Assembly (NCBI RefSeq): GCF_014279875.1
Contig: NZ_CP047952.1
Location: 992,001-1,056,000, forward strand
Direction: 5' to 3'
DNA length: 64,000 nt
From: Synechococcus sp. MEDNS5
Lineage (GTDB): Bacteria > Cyanobacteriota > Cyanobacteriia > PCC-6307 > Cyanobiaceae
Position 1 is the stretch's first letter. Each line of letters opens with the position of its first letter. The notes below the pieces were generated by a model. That model was not told the DNA's origin and ran no database searches. It saw only the letters and a program-made list of their open reading frames with translations. The position numbers and the translations under genes are program-made. Below are positions 17,287 to 25,284 of this stretch, piece after piece.

Positions 17287-18732
17287 TCAGCGGCCTCCAA
17301 CAGTGATGGAATCAACTTTGATGTGGGGTTGGCCCACGGTGACAAAGACGCTCCCGCTCACCGAACCGCAATAGCCGGCAGCAAGATCGAGATCGTCGGC
17401 ACACATCGAAATCCGCGGCATGACCTCCTTGGCCTCACCGATCAAGGTGGCGCCTTTCACGGGTTTGCCCAGGATTCCGTTTTCAATCAGATAGCCCTCT
17501 TCAACGGAGAAGTTGAACTGTCCTGTGGGGCCGACACTGCCGCCTCCCATGGATTTGCAGTAGAGGCCACGATCCACGGATCCGATCAGATCATCGATGC
17601 TGTGGGGACCGGCAGCGATGTATGTGTTCCGCATCCGGCTTGCGGCCGCGAATCCATGGCTCTGGCGACGACCACTGCCGGTGCGGGCGTGGCCAGTGCG
17701 TAGTTCACCGGCGCGGTCGCTGATAAAACGCTTCAGCACCCCATTTTCGATCAGAACTGTGCGCTGTGGCTCCATGCCTTCGTCGTCCATGGACATGGAG
17801 CCGAAGGCCCCATCACTCAACCCTTCATCGATGGCTGTGACGGCTGGATGGGCAATGGATTCGCCAATGCACTCAGCGAATGGCGTGGTACCGCGTTCGA
17901 TCTGGGTTGTTTCCAGCAAGTGGCCGCAGGCTTCGTGAAAGATCACGCCACCAAAACGGTTGGCGAGCACCACAGGCATTTGGCCACCGTCCACGTACTC
18001 CGCGCGAAGCATGGTGGAAGCACTGCCGCAGACCTCCTGTGCGGAGGCTTCGATGTTCCAGTCGCACAGATCATTCGGTTTGTCAGTGCTCCCATAGCGG
18101 CGGGCGATACTGGCCCGGTGGTCACCGTCTGCAGCCAGCACGCTGAGGCCGCTGGATTGATGCAACCTGATGTCGCGAGCGAAGGTGCCGTCACTGGCAG
18201 CAACGAGCACTTCCTGCCAGTCGCGGGAAAAGCTTCCACGCCTGACTTCAAGATGCTGGCCAAGGCGCTGCAGGCATTGCGTCCCTTCAAGCAGTCGCTG
18301 GGTGATGACATCGAGGTTGGGCGTGCTGTCCAACCAATCGTTTTTCGTCGCAGCGAAATTTCTGAGGGCGCTTAGACCCTGAAAGGCGTTGGAACTGGAG
18401 AGGCTGGATCGTTCCAGTTGAAGCATGGCCAAGGCCTGATCGAGTGCTTCGGCCAAACCGGCGTCACTGAGATCGTTGGTGCTGACGAATCCATCGCGCG
18501 CACCCCGGAATACCCGGATGCCAGCCCCCATGCCGAAGGCCGGCGAAACGCTGGTGATCTTGTCTTGCTCAGCGAGCACACCCAGATGGTCGGTGCGCTC
18601 GAGAAAGACTTCAACGAGATCAGCGCCGGCTCCCAAGCCGGCGTTCAACAACGTGTTGAGGCGCTGCTCCCAAGGCGAACAACCGGGATCAAGATTCGGA
18701 ATCCCGACTGCAGAAATCGTGTTGGTTTGCAT
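17287..18732 (-). CDS. tldD: TldD-type zinc metallopeptidase
   Basis: A 481-residue active subunit of the TldD/TldE protease. FHEACGHLLE (near residue 267) is the HExxxH zinc-binding motif; the remaining ligand Cys is in the C-terminal MCADDLDLAAG region. GGSVGPTGQFNFSVEEGYLIENG is the conserved family core. Its ATG shares one base with the acsF stop (TGATG), pointing to coupled translation with the chlorophyll biosynthesis gene. TldD-TldE trims unstructured peptides, including RiPP leaders in other bacteria. Confidence 0.94.
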   Translation of the reverse strand: MQTNTISAVGIPNLDPGCSPWEQRLNTLLNAGLGAGADLVEVFLERTDHLGVLAEQDKITSVSPAFGMGAGIRVFRGARDGFVSTNDLSDAGLAEALDQALAMLQLERSSLSSSNAFQGLSALRNFAATKNDWLDSTPNLDVITQRLLEGTQCLQRLGQHLEVRRGSFSRDWQEVLVAASDGTFARDIRLHQSSGLSVLAADGDHRASIARRYGSTDKPNDLCDWNIEASAQEVCGSASTMLRAEYVDGGQMPVVLANRFGGVIFHEACGHLLETTQIERGTTPFAECIGESIAHPAVTAIDEGLSDGAFGSMSMDDEGMEPQRTVLIENGVLKRFISDRAGELRTGHARTGSGRRQSHGFAAASRMRNTYIAAGPHSIDDLIGSVDRGLYCKSMGGGSVGPTGQFNFSVEEGYLIENGILGKPVKGATLIGEAKEVMPRISMCADDLDLAAGYCGSVSGSVFVTVGQPHIKVDSITVGGR

Positions 18733-19814
18733 CAGCGCACGCTGGGTTGAAACTGTTCGCTGCGCACGGGTGCCATCAGGAAGAGGGACGCCATCTGCGC
18801 CCCGTTGGCGATCCAGTGGGGAAGTTTGCGCACCACCTTGATCGGTGCAGGTGAAGCACTGGCATCCACAGCGTCCAGAGCAGCGTTGTTGGTCACAAGG
18901 TTCTCAAGCCCGGCGTAGAACTTCGGGTTCTTGACATCCAAGACAACAGGGAAAACCCTGGCGGTGGTCTCGTTGGTTTTGTCGATCACCAACCGGTCGT
19001 AATCACGCGCATCAAGACCAAGGGCTTCGTAGAACTCCTTGCGAGCGACGTCACGCACGTACATGGTCGCGAAGACAGCCAACAGGAAGAAGCGGCACCA
19101 GAGGCGAGCCCGTAAACCACGGACAGTATCGGGTTGTGCCTTCATCAAGGCATCGAAGAAATCACCGTGGCGGTTTTCGTCCTGGCACCAATTCTCGAAG
19201 AAATTGAAAATCGGAAAAATCTTGCTGTCGGGATTCTTCTCGAGGTGACGGAAGATCGTGATGTAGCGCCAATAACCAATCTTTTCAGAAAGGTAAGTGG
19301 CGTAGAAGATGAATTTGGGTTTGAAGAATGTGTATTTCTTGTTGGCGGTCAGGAAGCCCAGATCGAGCTGCAAGCCGAAATCACTCATCGACTTGTTAAG
19401 GAATCCAGCATGACGGGCTTCATCACGGGCCATGTGAGCAAAACACTCAGCCAGAAGTGGATTTCTGCTTTTGATCCGACGGCTGAGCTCCTTGTAGAGC
19501 AAAAACCCTGAAAATTCTGATGTGCAGCTCTGCTCGAGGAATTCAACGAAAACGCGACGCGTTTCCGGATCGAGTTTGTCTGCAGCACCATCAAATTCTT
19601 CGTTGCGAACAAAGTGATGACGGTTGTAGTCCTTGCGGAACTCCTCGCAGATGGCCTCCAGTTCCGCTTCGTTAGGCCGCAGATCCATTGCGGCCATGGC
19701 TTCGAAGTCCGTTGTGTAGAAGCGCGGCGTGAGGATCGTGTCCTTGGCCGGGTCCTTGACGGCAACGGCTGATCCTGCTGAAGGTGCGTCGTTGACGGCG
19801 GTTGGAGGCACCAT
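18732..19814 (-). CDS. acsF: Mg-protoporphyrin IX monomethyl ester (oxidative) cyclase AcsF
   Basis: A 360-residue di-iron enzyme that builds the isocyclic E ring of chlorophyll using O2 (to divinyl protochlorophyllide). The iron-ligand motifs are visible: the first Glu-containing helix (FVEFLEQ), [10 protein letters not shown] and [12 protein letters not shown]. The ATG at 19814 gives the family N-terminus ([11 protein letters not shown]...TPRFYTTDF); the frame stays open upstream but with non-homologous sequence. It is membrane-associated in cyanobacteria. It opens the run acsF-tldD-tldE-fmt. Confidence 0.96.
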   Translation of the reverse strand: MVPPTAVNDAPSAGSAVAVKDPAKDTILTPRFYTTDFEAMAAMDLRPNEAELEAICEEFRKDYNRHHFVRNEEFDGAADKLDPETRRVFVEFLEQSCTSEFSGFLLYKELSRRIKSRNPLLAECFAHMARDEARHAGFLNKSMSDFGLQLDLGFLTANKKYTFFKPKFIFYATYLSEKIGYWRYITIFRHLEKNPDSKIFPIFNFFENWCQDENRHGDFFDALMKAQPDTVRGLRARLWCRFFLLAVFATMYVRDVARKEFYEALGLDARDYDRLVIDKTNETTARVFPVVLDVKNPKFYAGLENLVTNNAALDAVDASASPAPIKVVRKLPHWIANGAQMASLFLMAPVRSEQFQPSVR

Positions 19815-19885
19815 CTGTTTTTGCTCAGTGCTAACTATCGTAAGTGGCACCGTGAGCTTGATGGGGTCTCTGTGAAGCGCGTCGT

Positions 19886-20323
19886 TCAGTTGCCCCCCAG
19901 CCATTTCTGACCGTTGAGCCGCTGGAGCAATCTCGATTGCAGGAGCGCCAGGTTGATTCGCTTTTCGTCGATCAGAAACGACTCCAGCAGGCTCGGTTCG
20001 GTTCCGGACTCGGCAAGGGCAATCGTTTTGCCGGAGGTGATGGCTTCGGATTCGAAGCAGACCCAGAACCTGCGCTCGCTGCTGAGCTCTCCTTTCACCA
20101 TCCAGCACAAACCTCCCACCACGGGCCTCTCACCTTCGCAGAGGGAAAGGCTCACTGGAGTATGGCCTCGTTCAGCCAGAGCCTTCGAGAGCGAAGGCAG
20201 AAAGTCGTCCTGGATGAAGGAGGCGAAGGGTTTGTCTTCGGGCTTGGGTTTGGCGGCAGGTTTTGCTTTGCCTTCACCAGCGGGTTTGGTCTCGCCTTTC
20301 GGCTTGGCAGGGGTTTCGCTCAC
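19886..20323 (-). CDS. DUF2996-like cyanobacterial protein
   Basis: A 145-residue protein. Residues 1-32 are a Lys/Pro/Ala/Glu-rich tail resembling a disordered or histone-like segment ([12 protein letters not shown]). The folded domain (from [10 protein letters not shown]) is mixed alpha/beta, with [15 protein letters not shown] and [13 protein letters not shown], and matches the DUF2996 pattern found in cyanobacteria and plastids, by recall. No function is established. It ends the minus-strand chain that begins with the RNB-like gene. Confidence 0.78.
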   Translation of the reverse strand: MSETPAKPKGETKPAGEGKAKPAAKPKPEDKPFASFIQDDFLPSLSKALAERGHTPVSLSLCEGERPVVGGLCWMVKGELSSERRFWVCFESEAITSGKTIALAESGTEPSLLESFLIDEKRINLALLQSRLLQRLNGQKWLGGN

Positions 20324-20382
20324 CGGATGTCGGTCACTGGCGGGACTGTAGACAGCTCAGGTGATGCCTCACCAGCCGCGGG

Positions 20383-20922
20383 CTACCAGTCCTCACTAAG
20401 AGGCTGATTCCAGTCATCCGGGCCTGCTGCATTGGATGTTCCTGCTGCATTGGATGTTCCTGCTGCATTGGATGCTTCGGCCGTCGTGGTTGCCCCATGA
20501 TCGGGACCGGCCGCAGGCACCGTCTCGGCTTCAGAGTCGCCCCGTCGGATCACACGAAAGGGCACGGAGACCGTCGGCGCTGGGTCACGCACATCCCGCT
20601 CAGGCCATGTCACGGATGCGGCATCAGAGGGAGGCTTCGGGGGCTCCAGCGGTTCTGAAGGCTCAGGCGGCCACTCGAAGGGTTGTCGCACCTCCCGCTG
20701 GAGCGTTGGTGGTTGGGGAGATGCCGCCAAGGCACCACCCGAGCCCAGCGCAGCGCCCGTTGCGGCTGCGATAGCCATCCATGCTCCGATGGGCAGGGTG
20801 GGTAGCTGCCAGGTGAGGATCCGAAGGCTGCCTCCCTTCCCGAGATTCAGCCCTGCGACCAGCAATGTGAGCAGCAAGGGTGACAGGCATGGAATCAGCA
20901 GCAGCCGTTGCAGCGCGGTCAT
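20383..20922 (-). CDS. Small membrane protein with Pro-rich tail and tandem repeats
   Basis: A 179-residue protein with two hydrophobic helices (about residues 5-25 and 38-60) and a GxxxG-type glycine run, followed by a soluble tail rich in Pro, Glu and Ala (EWPPEPSEPLEPPKPP) and ending with three AAGTSN-like repeats. The two-helix-plus-tail plan resembles LapA/DUF1049-type proteins, but I do not assign it. The ATG at 20922 gives a 4-bp ATGA overlap with the ubiX stop; an earlier ATG at 20940 is possible. Confidence 0.7.
   Translation of the reverse strand: MTALQRLLLIPCLSPLLLTLLVAGLNLGKGGSLRILTWQLPTLPIGAWMAIAAATGAALGSGGALAASPQPPTLQREVRQPFEWPPEPSEPLEPPKPPSDAASVTWPERDVRDPAPTVSVPFRVIRRGDSEAETVPAAGPDHGATTTAEASNAAGTSNAAGTSNAAGPDDWNQPLSEDW
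20423..20476. repeat. 18-bp tandem repeat, three copies
   Basis: Three adjacent copies of the unit cctgctgcattggatgtt (the last copy differs by one base) lie inside the 3' part of the membrane-protein gene. On the coding strand they give three six-residue units AAGTSN/AAEASN. Near-identity suggests recent slippage, and copy number probably varies between strains. Confidence 0.9.
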
Positions 20923-21530
20923 GGCCTTCGTCCCTGCCAACGGTTCTGTTCTGTGAGTGACTCGTCCAAGCCATCAAACAGGCGCATGACGAGAAAATCG
21001 AGCATGTCGTCGAGGGATTCCGGTTGGGTGTACCAGGCTGGAATAGGCGGCGCAATCCTGGCTCCAGCTTCGGCAAGCGTTGTGAGATTGCGCAGATGAA
21101 TCAGGTTCCATGGCATTTCTCTCGGGGCAATGACAAGGGGCCTGCCTTCCTTGAGATGCACATCCGCACTGCGCTCCAGCAGGTCTCCTGCCAGTCCAGC
21201 CGCCAGGCGCCCCACGGTTCCCATCGAGCAGGGAACAACCACCATTCCCCGGGTCACCACACTGCCACTGGCCACCACAGCGGCTTGATCATCCCAGCGA
21301 TGGCAGATCAGCTCGCCGCTCTGCACATCGAGATGGTCACGCCAGAACTGGTGCTGCTGGCAGGGATCCACCGGGACGGCGATGCCCCGTTCAGCTCTCC
21401 AAACTTCGTGGGCTCCCCGGCTCACAATCACGTGCACGTTGTGCCCAGCCCGGAGAAGCCATTGAATGCTGCGTTCAGCTAATTGCTGGGCCGATGCGCC
21501 GCTGACGCCGATGACGAAAGGGGCGCTCAT
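20919..21530 (-). CDS. ubiX: Flavin prenyltransferase UbiX
   Basis: A 203-residue flavoprotein-fold enzyme that makes prenylated FMN, the cofactor of UbiD decarboxylases. The N-terminal VIGVSGASAQQ is the FMN-binding GxSGA motif. VVPCSMGTVGRLAAG and PLVIAPREMPWNLIHLRNL are the family's conserved FMN and dimethylallyl-phosphate pockets. It overlaps the RNB-like gene stop by 4 bp and the next gene start by 4 bp. A ubiD homologue is expected elsewhere; in cyanobacteria the pair is thought to act in plastoquinone synthesis. Confidence 0.93.
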   Translation of the reverse strand: MSAPFVIGVSGASAQQLAERSIQWLLRAGHNVHVIVSRGAHEVWRAERGIAVPVDPCQQHQFWRDHLDVQSGELICHRWDDQAAVVASGSVVTRGMVVVPCSMGTVGRLAAGLAGDLLERSADVHLKEGRPLVIAPREMPWNLIHLRNLTTLAEAGARIAPPIPAWYTQPESLDDMLDFLVMRLFDGLDESLTEQNRWQGRRP

Positions 21531-23914
21531 GCGTCTGACACGGCCACAGGCAGGGGATCGGCTTCCGTGGATTCGTGCGAAGAATCGTCGTTGAGCGCCA
21601 CCTCCAGGTCGATCTGGTTTCGCAGCACGTCAACTTTCAGCACATTCACCTTCACTTGGTCGCCGAGTTGATAAACCCTGCGACTCCGTCGACCCACGAG
21701 TCGATTCTGCCGGGAGCGGTATTCGTACCAGTCGTCATTCAATGAGCTGACGTGCACTAACCCTTCCACCATCGATGGAGGGATCTCCACAAAGAATCCA
21801 TAGCTCTGCACACCACTGATCACGCCGGTTTGCTCCTGATTCACCATCGGTTCGGCACTTCTGGCTTGAGCCATGGCGACCACGTCTTTGCGTAGCTCTG
21901 CCACCTGACGTCGGCCTGTATTCAGACGCTGGACGATCCGTTCCCGGAACAGCTCTGACAGTTTCTGATCCTGCGAGGCAGTGAAAAGGGGCCAGGTGAT
22001 CTGATCGCTTGCCCCCTGGCGTCCGATCGGCACCTTGTCTTTGTGACGCACGCTGGGCCGGTCCTTGCCCTCGTTGAGCAGGTGACACAGCACCTGCTGA
22101 TTCAGGACATCGGCGTAATGAAGAGTCGGGCAACACCAGGGAGCCAGGGATTGAGCCCAAACAGAACCGGATGTCTCTGCGTCATTGTTGGCCGGTTCAT
22201 CAACCTCTGCTGAGGATGCAACCTCTGTCTCGGCATCAGTGCTGTTGTCATCGGTTTGGAGGCTTCCAGTCGTCGCTGCAGCATCACTGAGTCGGTAGGT
22301 GCTGTCGGGCAGTGCATGCCGAAGCTGGAGATTAAGTACGCGGCTCGACTCACAACCGGCGACAGCCTTGGCAAGTTCATCTGCGGACGGCGTTCCGTCT
22401 TCATCGAGTTCGAGAGGAACATCAAGGGCAATGGCCGCTTTGGCGACATCCGTCAGAGCGGAGTCGTCGGCGGGTGGGGCACTCAGAAGCACCGCAGGGA
22501 GACGCAGATCCTGGCTGTGGGAGTTCCAGACCCGGTGGGCCGTGCGCAACAGCACAGCCATGACCGATTCCGGAGCGGCAGGATTCAGCGGTTCTGTCGA
22601 GCTGGTTGCATCACCATCTGGGGCGAGCGGATTCAAATCTCCCAGGGTGTCGAGCTGAGGCCTGGGCAGATCCAGTTCAATTAAACCTGCAGCCTTTTCG
22701 CACTCATGGGCGTTTCTGGCACAGAAGATCAGAGTTTCCAGCTGGCTGATCTGCTCTTTGATCGCTTTCAAGGCCGCTGGAATCGCCCGGGCTTTCGGTT
22801 TGCGTGCTTCGAGGGCAGCCAGATGTTCGCTGGTGATCTCAGCAACAGGACGGATCTTGGTTAATGAGAACTCCCAGTCTTTCCATTCACGGTCAGGGCC
22901 GAAATCCAGCCGAAGCGTGACAGCATCCTGAACTTCGCCGACGCGAAAAGCGCTGGCCTTTGTTAGCGCTGGGCTCAGAAGCGGAAGCCATTGCTGGCCA
23001 AGGCAGATGCTCTCTGACTGGTCCAGCAGCCACTGGTCGAGACTGTTCCCAGGGGTCAGCCGTTCCGCTACGGCTGGCGCATGGATCCAAAGACGCGTCC
23101 CTCCCTCGTGGGGGATGACATGAACTGCCGGCAGCGAGACAGCCTCGCTTGCCGACCAGCCTGTGAGCAGCAATGCCGGCTGATCCGTGCAATCCAGCCG
23201 CTTTTTGGCTGCGGGTGCCTTGAGTGATGCGCGTGGTGGGCTGGGCCGTTGATGGAGGTTGGCTTTGGTCAACATCAGGTCCCGATCCGCCTCAGCTCCG
23301 CCATTGAGAGGCAATGCACGGGAGACATGGCCCTGGGCAGAGAACTGCGCGACGGGGTAGCGGTCAAGAATGACTTCGGCGACCGCTTCATCCGCGGGAG
23401 TGTCCGCGTGGCCTGCATCCTCGGAGGGAAGCTCGATGGTCGCCAGAATCCTGTCGTCGAGGGGGACAGCCACAAGCTTGTCCTCCTGCTGTTCGACAGC
23501 CGCCAGAAGGCTCGTGGTGGCCCGTTCGAGAATGCATTGCACACCTCCTTCTGGAGAACGACGGCGACCTCCTTCCCGGGTGATGCGCACAAGAACGCGA
23601 TCGCCGTTCCAGGCATGATTCAACTGGTGATCGCGGATATAGATGTCATCACCGCCATCATCGCGGATTGCAAAACAAAAGCCCTTGCTGCTGCAACGAA
23701 GGCGGGCTTCTACAAGGTCATCGGAGATGCAGCGTTGGATGTCTCCGCTGTCATCGGTGCTCAGGATCCCGAGGCGCGTGAGAGCTTGCAGTGCCAACGC
23801 GAGAGACTGTTTTTCTGATCGATTGGTGAGCCTCAGGATCTTCTCGAGCTTTGCCGTTTCCAAGGTTCCATCGGAGGGAACCTGGTCGAGCAGATCAGCG
23901 ACCGTGAATTTCAT
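21527..23914 (-). CDS. RNase II/R (RNB) family protein with degenerate catalytic site
   Basis: A 795-residue protein laid out like RNase R/II: an N-terminal cold-shock region (about 70-160), an RNB-like core (about 240-620) and a C-terminal S1 domain (about 695-772, GVISGVQSYGFFVEI). The RNB core is recognisable from WIHAPAVAERLTPG and the following strands. The segment that should carry the four catalytic Asp (DxxDxDDA) instead reads TGWSASEAVSLPAV (251-264), and the TSPIRRYPDL motif is CCPTLHYADV (594-603). An acidic Ser/Asp/Glu-rich insert lies at 545-583. It may bind RNA without degrading it. First gene of a chain with ubiX. Confidence 0.85.
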   Translation of the reverse strand: MKFTVADLLDQVPSDGTLETAKLEKILRLTNRSEKQSLALALQALTRLGILSTDDSGDIQRCISDDLVEARLRCSSKGFCFAIRDDGGDDIYIRDHQLNHAWNGDRVLVRITREGGRRRSPEGGVQCILERATTSLLAAVEQQEDKLVAVPLDDRILATIELPSEDAGHADTPADEAVAEVILDRYPVAQFSAQGHVSRALPLNGGAEADRDLMLTKANLHQRPSPPRASLKAPAAKKRLDCTDQPALLLTGWSASEAVSLPAVHVIPHEGGTRLWIHAPAVAERLTPGNSLDQWLLDQSESICLGQQWLPLLSPALTKASAFRVGEVQDAVTLRLDFGPDREWKDWEFSLTKIRPVAEITSEHLAALEARKPKARAIPAALKAIKEQISQLETLIFCARNAHECEKAAGLIELDLPRPQLDTLGDLNPLAPDGDATSSTEPLNPAAPESVMAVLLRTAHRVWNSHSQDLRLPAVLLSAPPADDSALTDVAKAAIALDVPLELDEDGTPSADELAKAVAGCESSRVLNLQLRHALPDSTYRLSDAAATTGSLQTDDNSTDAETEVASSAEVDEPANNDAETSGSVWAQSLAPWCCPTLHYADVLNQQVLCHLLNEGKDRPSVRHKDKVPIGRQGASDQITWPLFTASQDQKLSELFRERIVQRLNTGRRQVAELRKDVVAMAQARSAEPMVNQEQTGVISGVQSYGFFVEIPPSMVEGLVHVSSLNDDWYEYRSRQNRLVGRRSRRVYQLGDQVKVNVLKVDVLRNQIDLEVALNDDSSHESTEADPLPVAVSDA

Positions 23915-24042
23915 CAGAACGGAATCAGGAACCGGCCTTCAGGACCGGGAGGGTGACAACGCAGGTGCGCAAGCAGCAGAGGAACTGCGCAACCTCCTTT
24001 ATCCATTTGATCTTACGGGCCGATGCCCTGCCTGGGTTTTGT

Positions 24043-24348
24043 TCAGTCCCGTTCGGGAATGATGCTGCTCTCTGTTTTCAGCTTCGGCCAGAGAAGTCGG
24101 AGTCCGATCACCAGGAACCCAACGGATGCCAGCAGCTGGAGCCAATCGGCTGGAATGATTGTCGACAGGGAGCCTCCCGCTACCGCTCCGATCAGGCTTG
24201 CGATCACGAGGGCGCTGGACGATCCTAGGAAGACCGCCAACGGCCGATCAGAGGTGCCGCTAATGGCGACGGTTGCCAACTGCGTCTTGTCGCCGAGCTC
24301 AGCCAGAAACACGGTGACGAAGGTTGAAAGCAGCAGCGTGAGGTTCAT
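24043..24348 (-). CDS. UPF0016/GDT1 half-transporter, subunit A
   Basis: A 101-residue, three-helix membrane protein with one copy of the UPF0016 signature FLAELGDKTQLAT in its first helix. UPF0016 proteins (yeast Gdt1, human TMEM165, plant PAM71, cyanobacterial Mnx) usually carry two such repeats in one chain and move Mn2+ or Ca2+ in exchange for protons. Here each repeat is a separate gene, so this subunit should pair with the product of 24391-24720. It starts 42 bp after that gene's stop. Confidence 0.9.
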   Translation of the reverse strand: MNLTLLLSTFVTVFLAELGDKTQLATVAISGTSDRPLAVFLGSSSALVIASLIGAVAGGSLSTIIPADWLQLLASVGFLVIGLRLLWPKLKTESSIIPERD

Positions 24349-24390
24349 CGTTGGGTTGGATGGATTGAGCTGAGGGGCGACCGGGTGCGT

Positions 24391-24720
24391 TCAGAGGGGA
24401 TGGCTGCCCAGGACCGAACGTAGTGCCTGGGATCCGAGCCACAAGCCAAGTCCCACCATCAGGAGACCTGCCATCTGTTCCAGTCGTTCTGGTTGCAGCA
24501 CCGACGACAGCCAGCGGCCAACGAGCACGCCGACAAGACTGGAACAGATCAGTGCCAGAGCGGCACCACCGAAGACCAACCAAGGCTGACCCGATTCTGC
24601 GGAGAGCAACAGCGTTGCCAACTGTGTTTTGTCTCCAAGTTCCGCCAGGAACACAGTGGTGAAAGTACTGACCAGAACGGTTGTGAACCCTGGACGCTGA
24701 GAGCTTCCGGCGTCGGTCAT
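24391..24720 (-). CDS. UPF0016/GDT1 half-transporter, subunit B
   Basis: A 109-residue three-helix membrane protein with the same FLAELGDKTQLAT signature as its neighbour but different flanking sequence (about one third identical by eye). The paired arrangement matches the heteromeric manganese exporters described in cyanobacteria, where two half-size proteins replace the two-repeat form. Manganese homeostasis for photosystem II is the likely role. Its ATG overlaps the stop of the YkgJ-like gene by 4 bp, so the three form one operon. Confidence 0.9.
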   Translation of the reverse strand: MTDAGSSQRPGFTTVLVSTFTTVFLAELGDKTQLATLLLSAESGQPWLVFGGAALALICSSLVGVLVGRWLSSVLQPERLEQMAGLLMVGLGLWLGSQALRSVLGSHPL

Positions 24721-25088
24721 CGCGATGGAGGCGTGGATCGAATCAGACGTTCGAACTTACGCAGTTCCAGACTGCGTCCGCCATGAACCGAACGAATCTG
24801 CTGGCGGCAGCAGGCGATGGCGAAGGCGTCAGCGCGGTCTTTGGGAACCTCGAAGAGGCTGCAAAGGCTGGCGACACGACAGAAATCCGGGCGTTCTTCA
24901 TAGATGCGACATCGCCTGGCACCGCTGTCGAAGTGAATGCACCATCCGTCGGGCCCCACCATCGCCAGGTATTGGCTCTGCTGTTCAGGTGTCAGGGCTT
25001 CGATCGCTTCCTGACGTTCCTCCGGGGCCAGCTTGCAGCAGGCGCCGCAGTGCTGGAGGCAGGCCCAGTTCAGGGTATGGCGACTCAT
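24717..25088 (-). CDS. YkgJ-family cysteine-cluster protein
   Basis: A 123-residue soluble protein with nine cysteines, including CLQHCGACCK near the N-terminus, CIHFDSGARRCRIYEERPDFCR in the middle and ACCRQQ. This matches the YkgJ (UPF0153) family, whose cysteines are predicted to bind a metal or Fe-S cluster. The ATG at 25088 yields the canonical start; the open frame runs upstream antisense to the psb30 leader without homology. It is translationally coupled to the UPF0016 pair, suggesting a link with metal handling, which is inference. Confidence 0.85.
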   Translation of the reverse strand: MSRHTLNWACLQHCGACCKLAPEERQEAIEALTPEQQSQYLAMVGPDGWCIHFDSGARRCRIYEERPDFCRVASLCSLFEVPKDRADAFAIACCRQQIRSVHGGRSLELRKFERLIRSTPPSR

Positions 25089-25176
25089 GATGACGGTCTG
25101 TTTTTGGTTGCGTTGTGGCCGAGCGGAAGGCTCGTAACCTATACACGGCAAACTGTTGCTTACCAGCATTCGACCC

Positions 25177-25284
25177 ATGGGAATCGATTTCCACCTGATC
25201 GCCAATTTCGGTGCACTGGCCTTGATCACCCTGGCAGGTCCAGCAGTGATCTTCATCCTCTTCTACCGCCGCGGCGCACTCTGA
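25177..25284 (+). CDS. psb30: Photosystem II reaction-centre protein Psb30 (Ycf12)
   Basis: A 35-residue single-span thylakoid protein read directly from the sequence: [17 protein letters not shown] followed by a hydrophobic helix and the basic end [10 protein letters not shown]. This matches Psb30/Ycf12, a small subunit near cytochrome b559 that stabilises photosystem II. Its last 22 bp overlap the 3' end of the ClC gene on the other strand. A small hairpin (CGAGC/GCTCG) and a possible -10 (TATACA near 25140) lie in its leader. Confidence 0.95.

Noticed and set aside
15908-18841. Several long plus-strand frames opposite tldD/tldE
   Set aside because: They are antisense to well-supported TldD/TldE proteins with the HEACGH motif and have no homology or start signals of their own.
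19815-20108. N-terminal extension of acsF by 98 residues
   Set aside because: The extra sequence is basic and unlike AcsF, and the family start MVPPTA begins at 19814.
23915-24042. Possible hidden gene or regulatory RNA in the gap upstream of the RNB-like gene
   Set aside because: No open frame with a start and no convincing RNA fold; only short inverted repeats (CCGGTCCTGAAGGCCGG) are visible.
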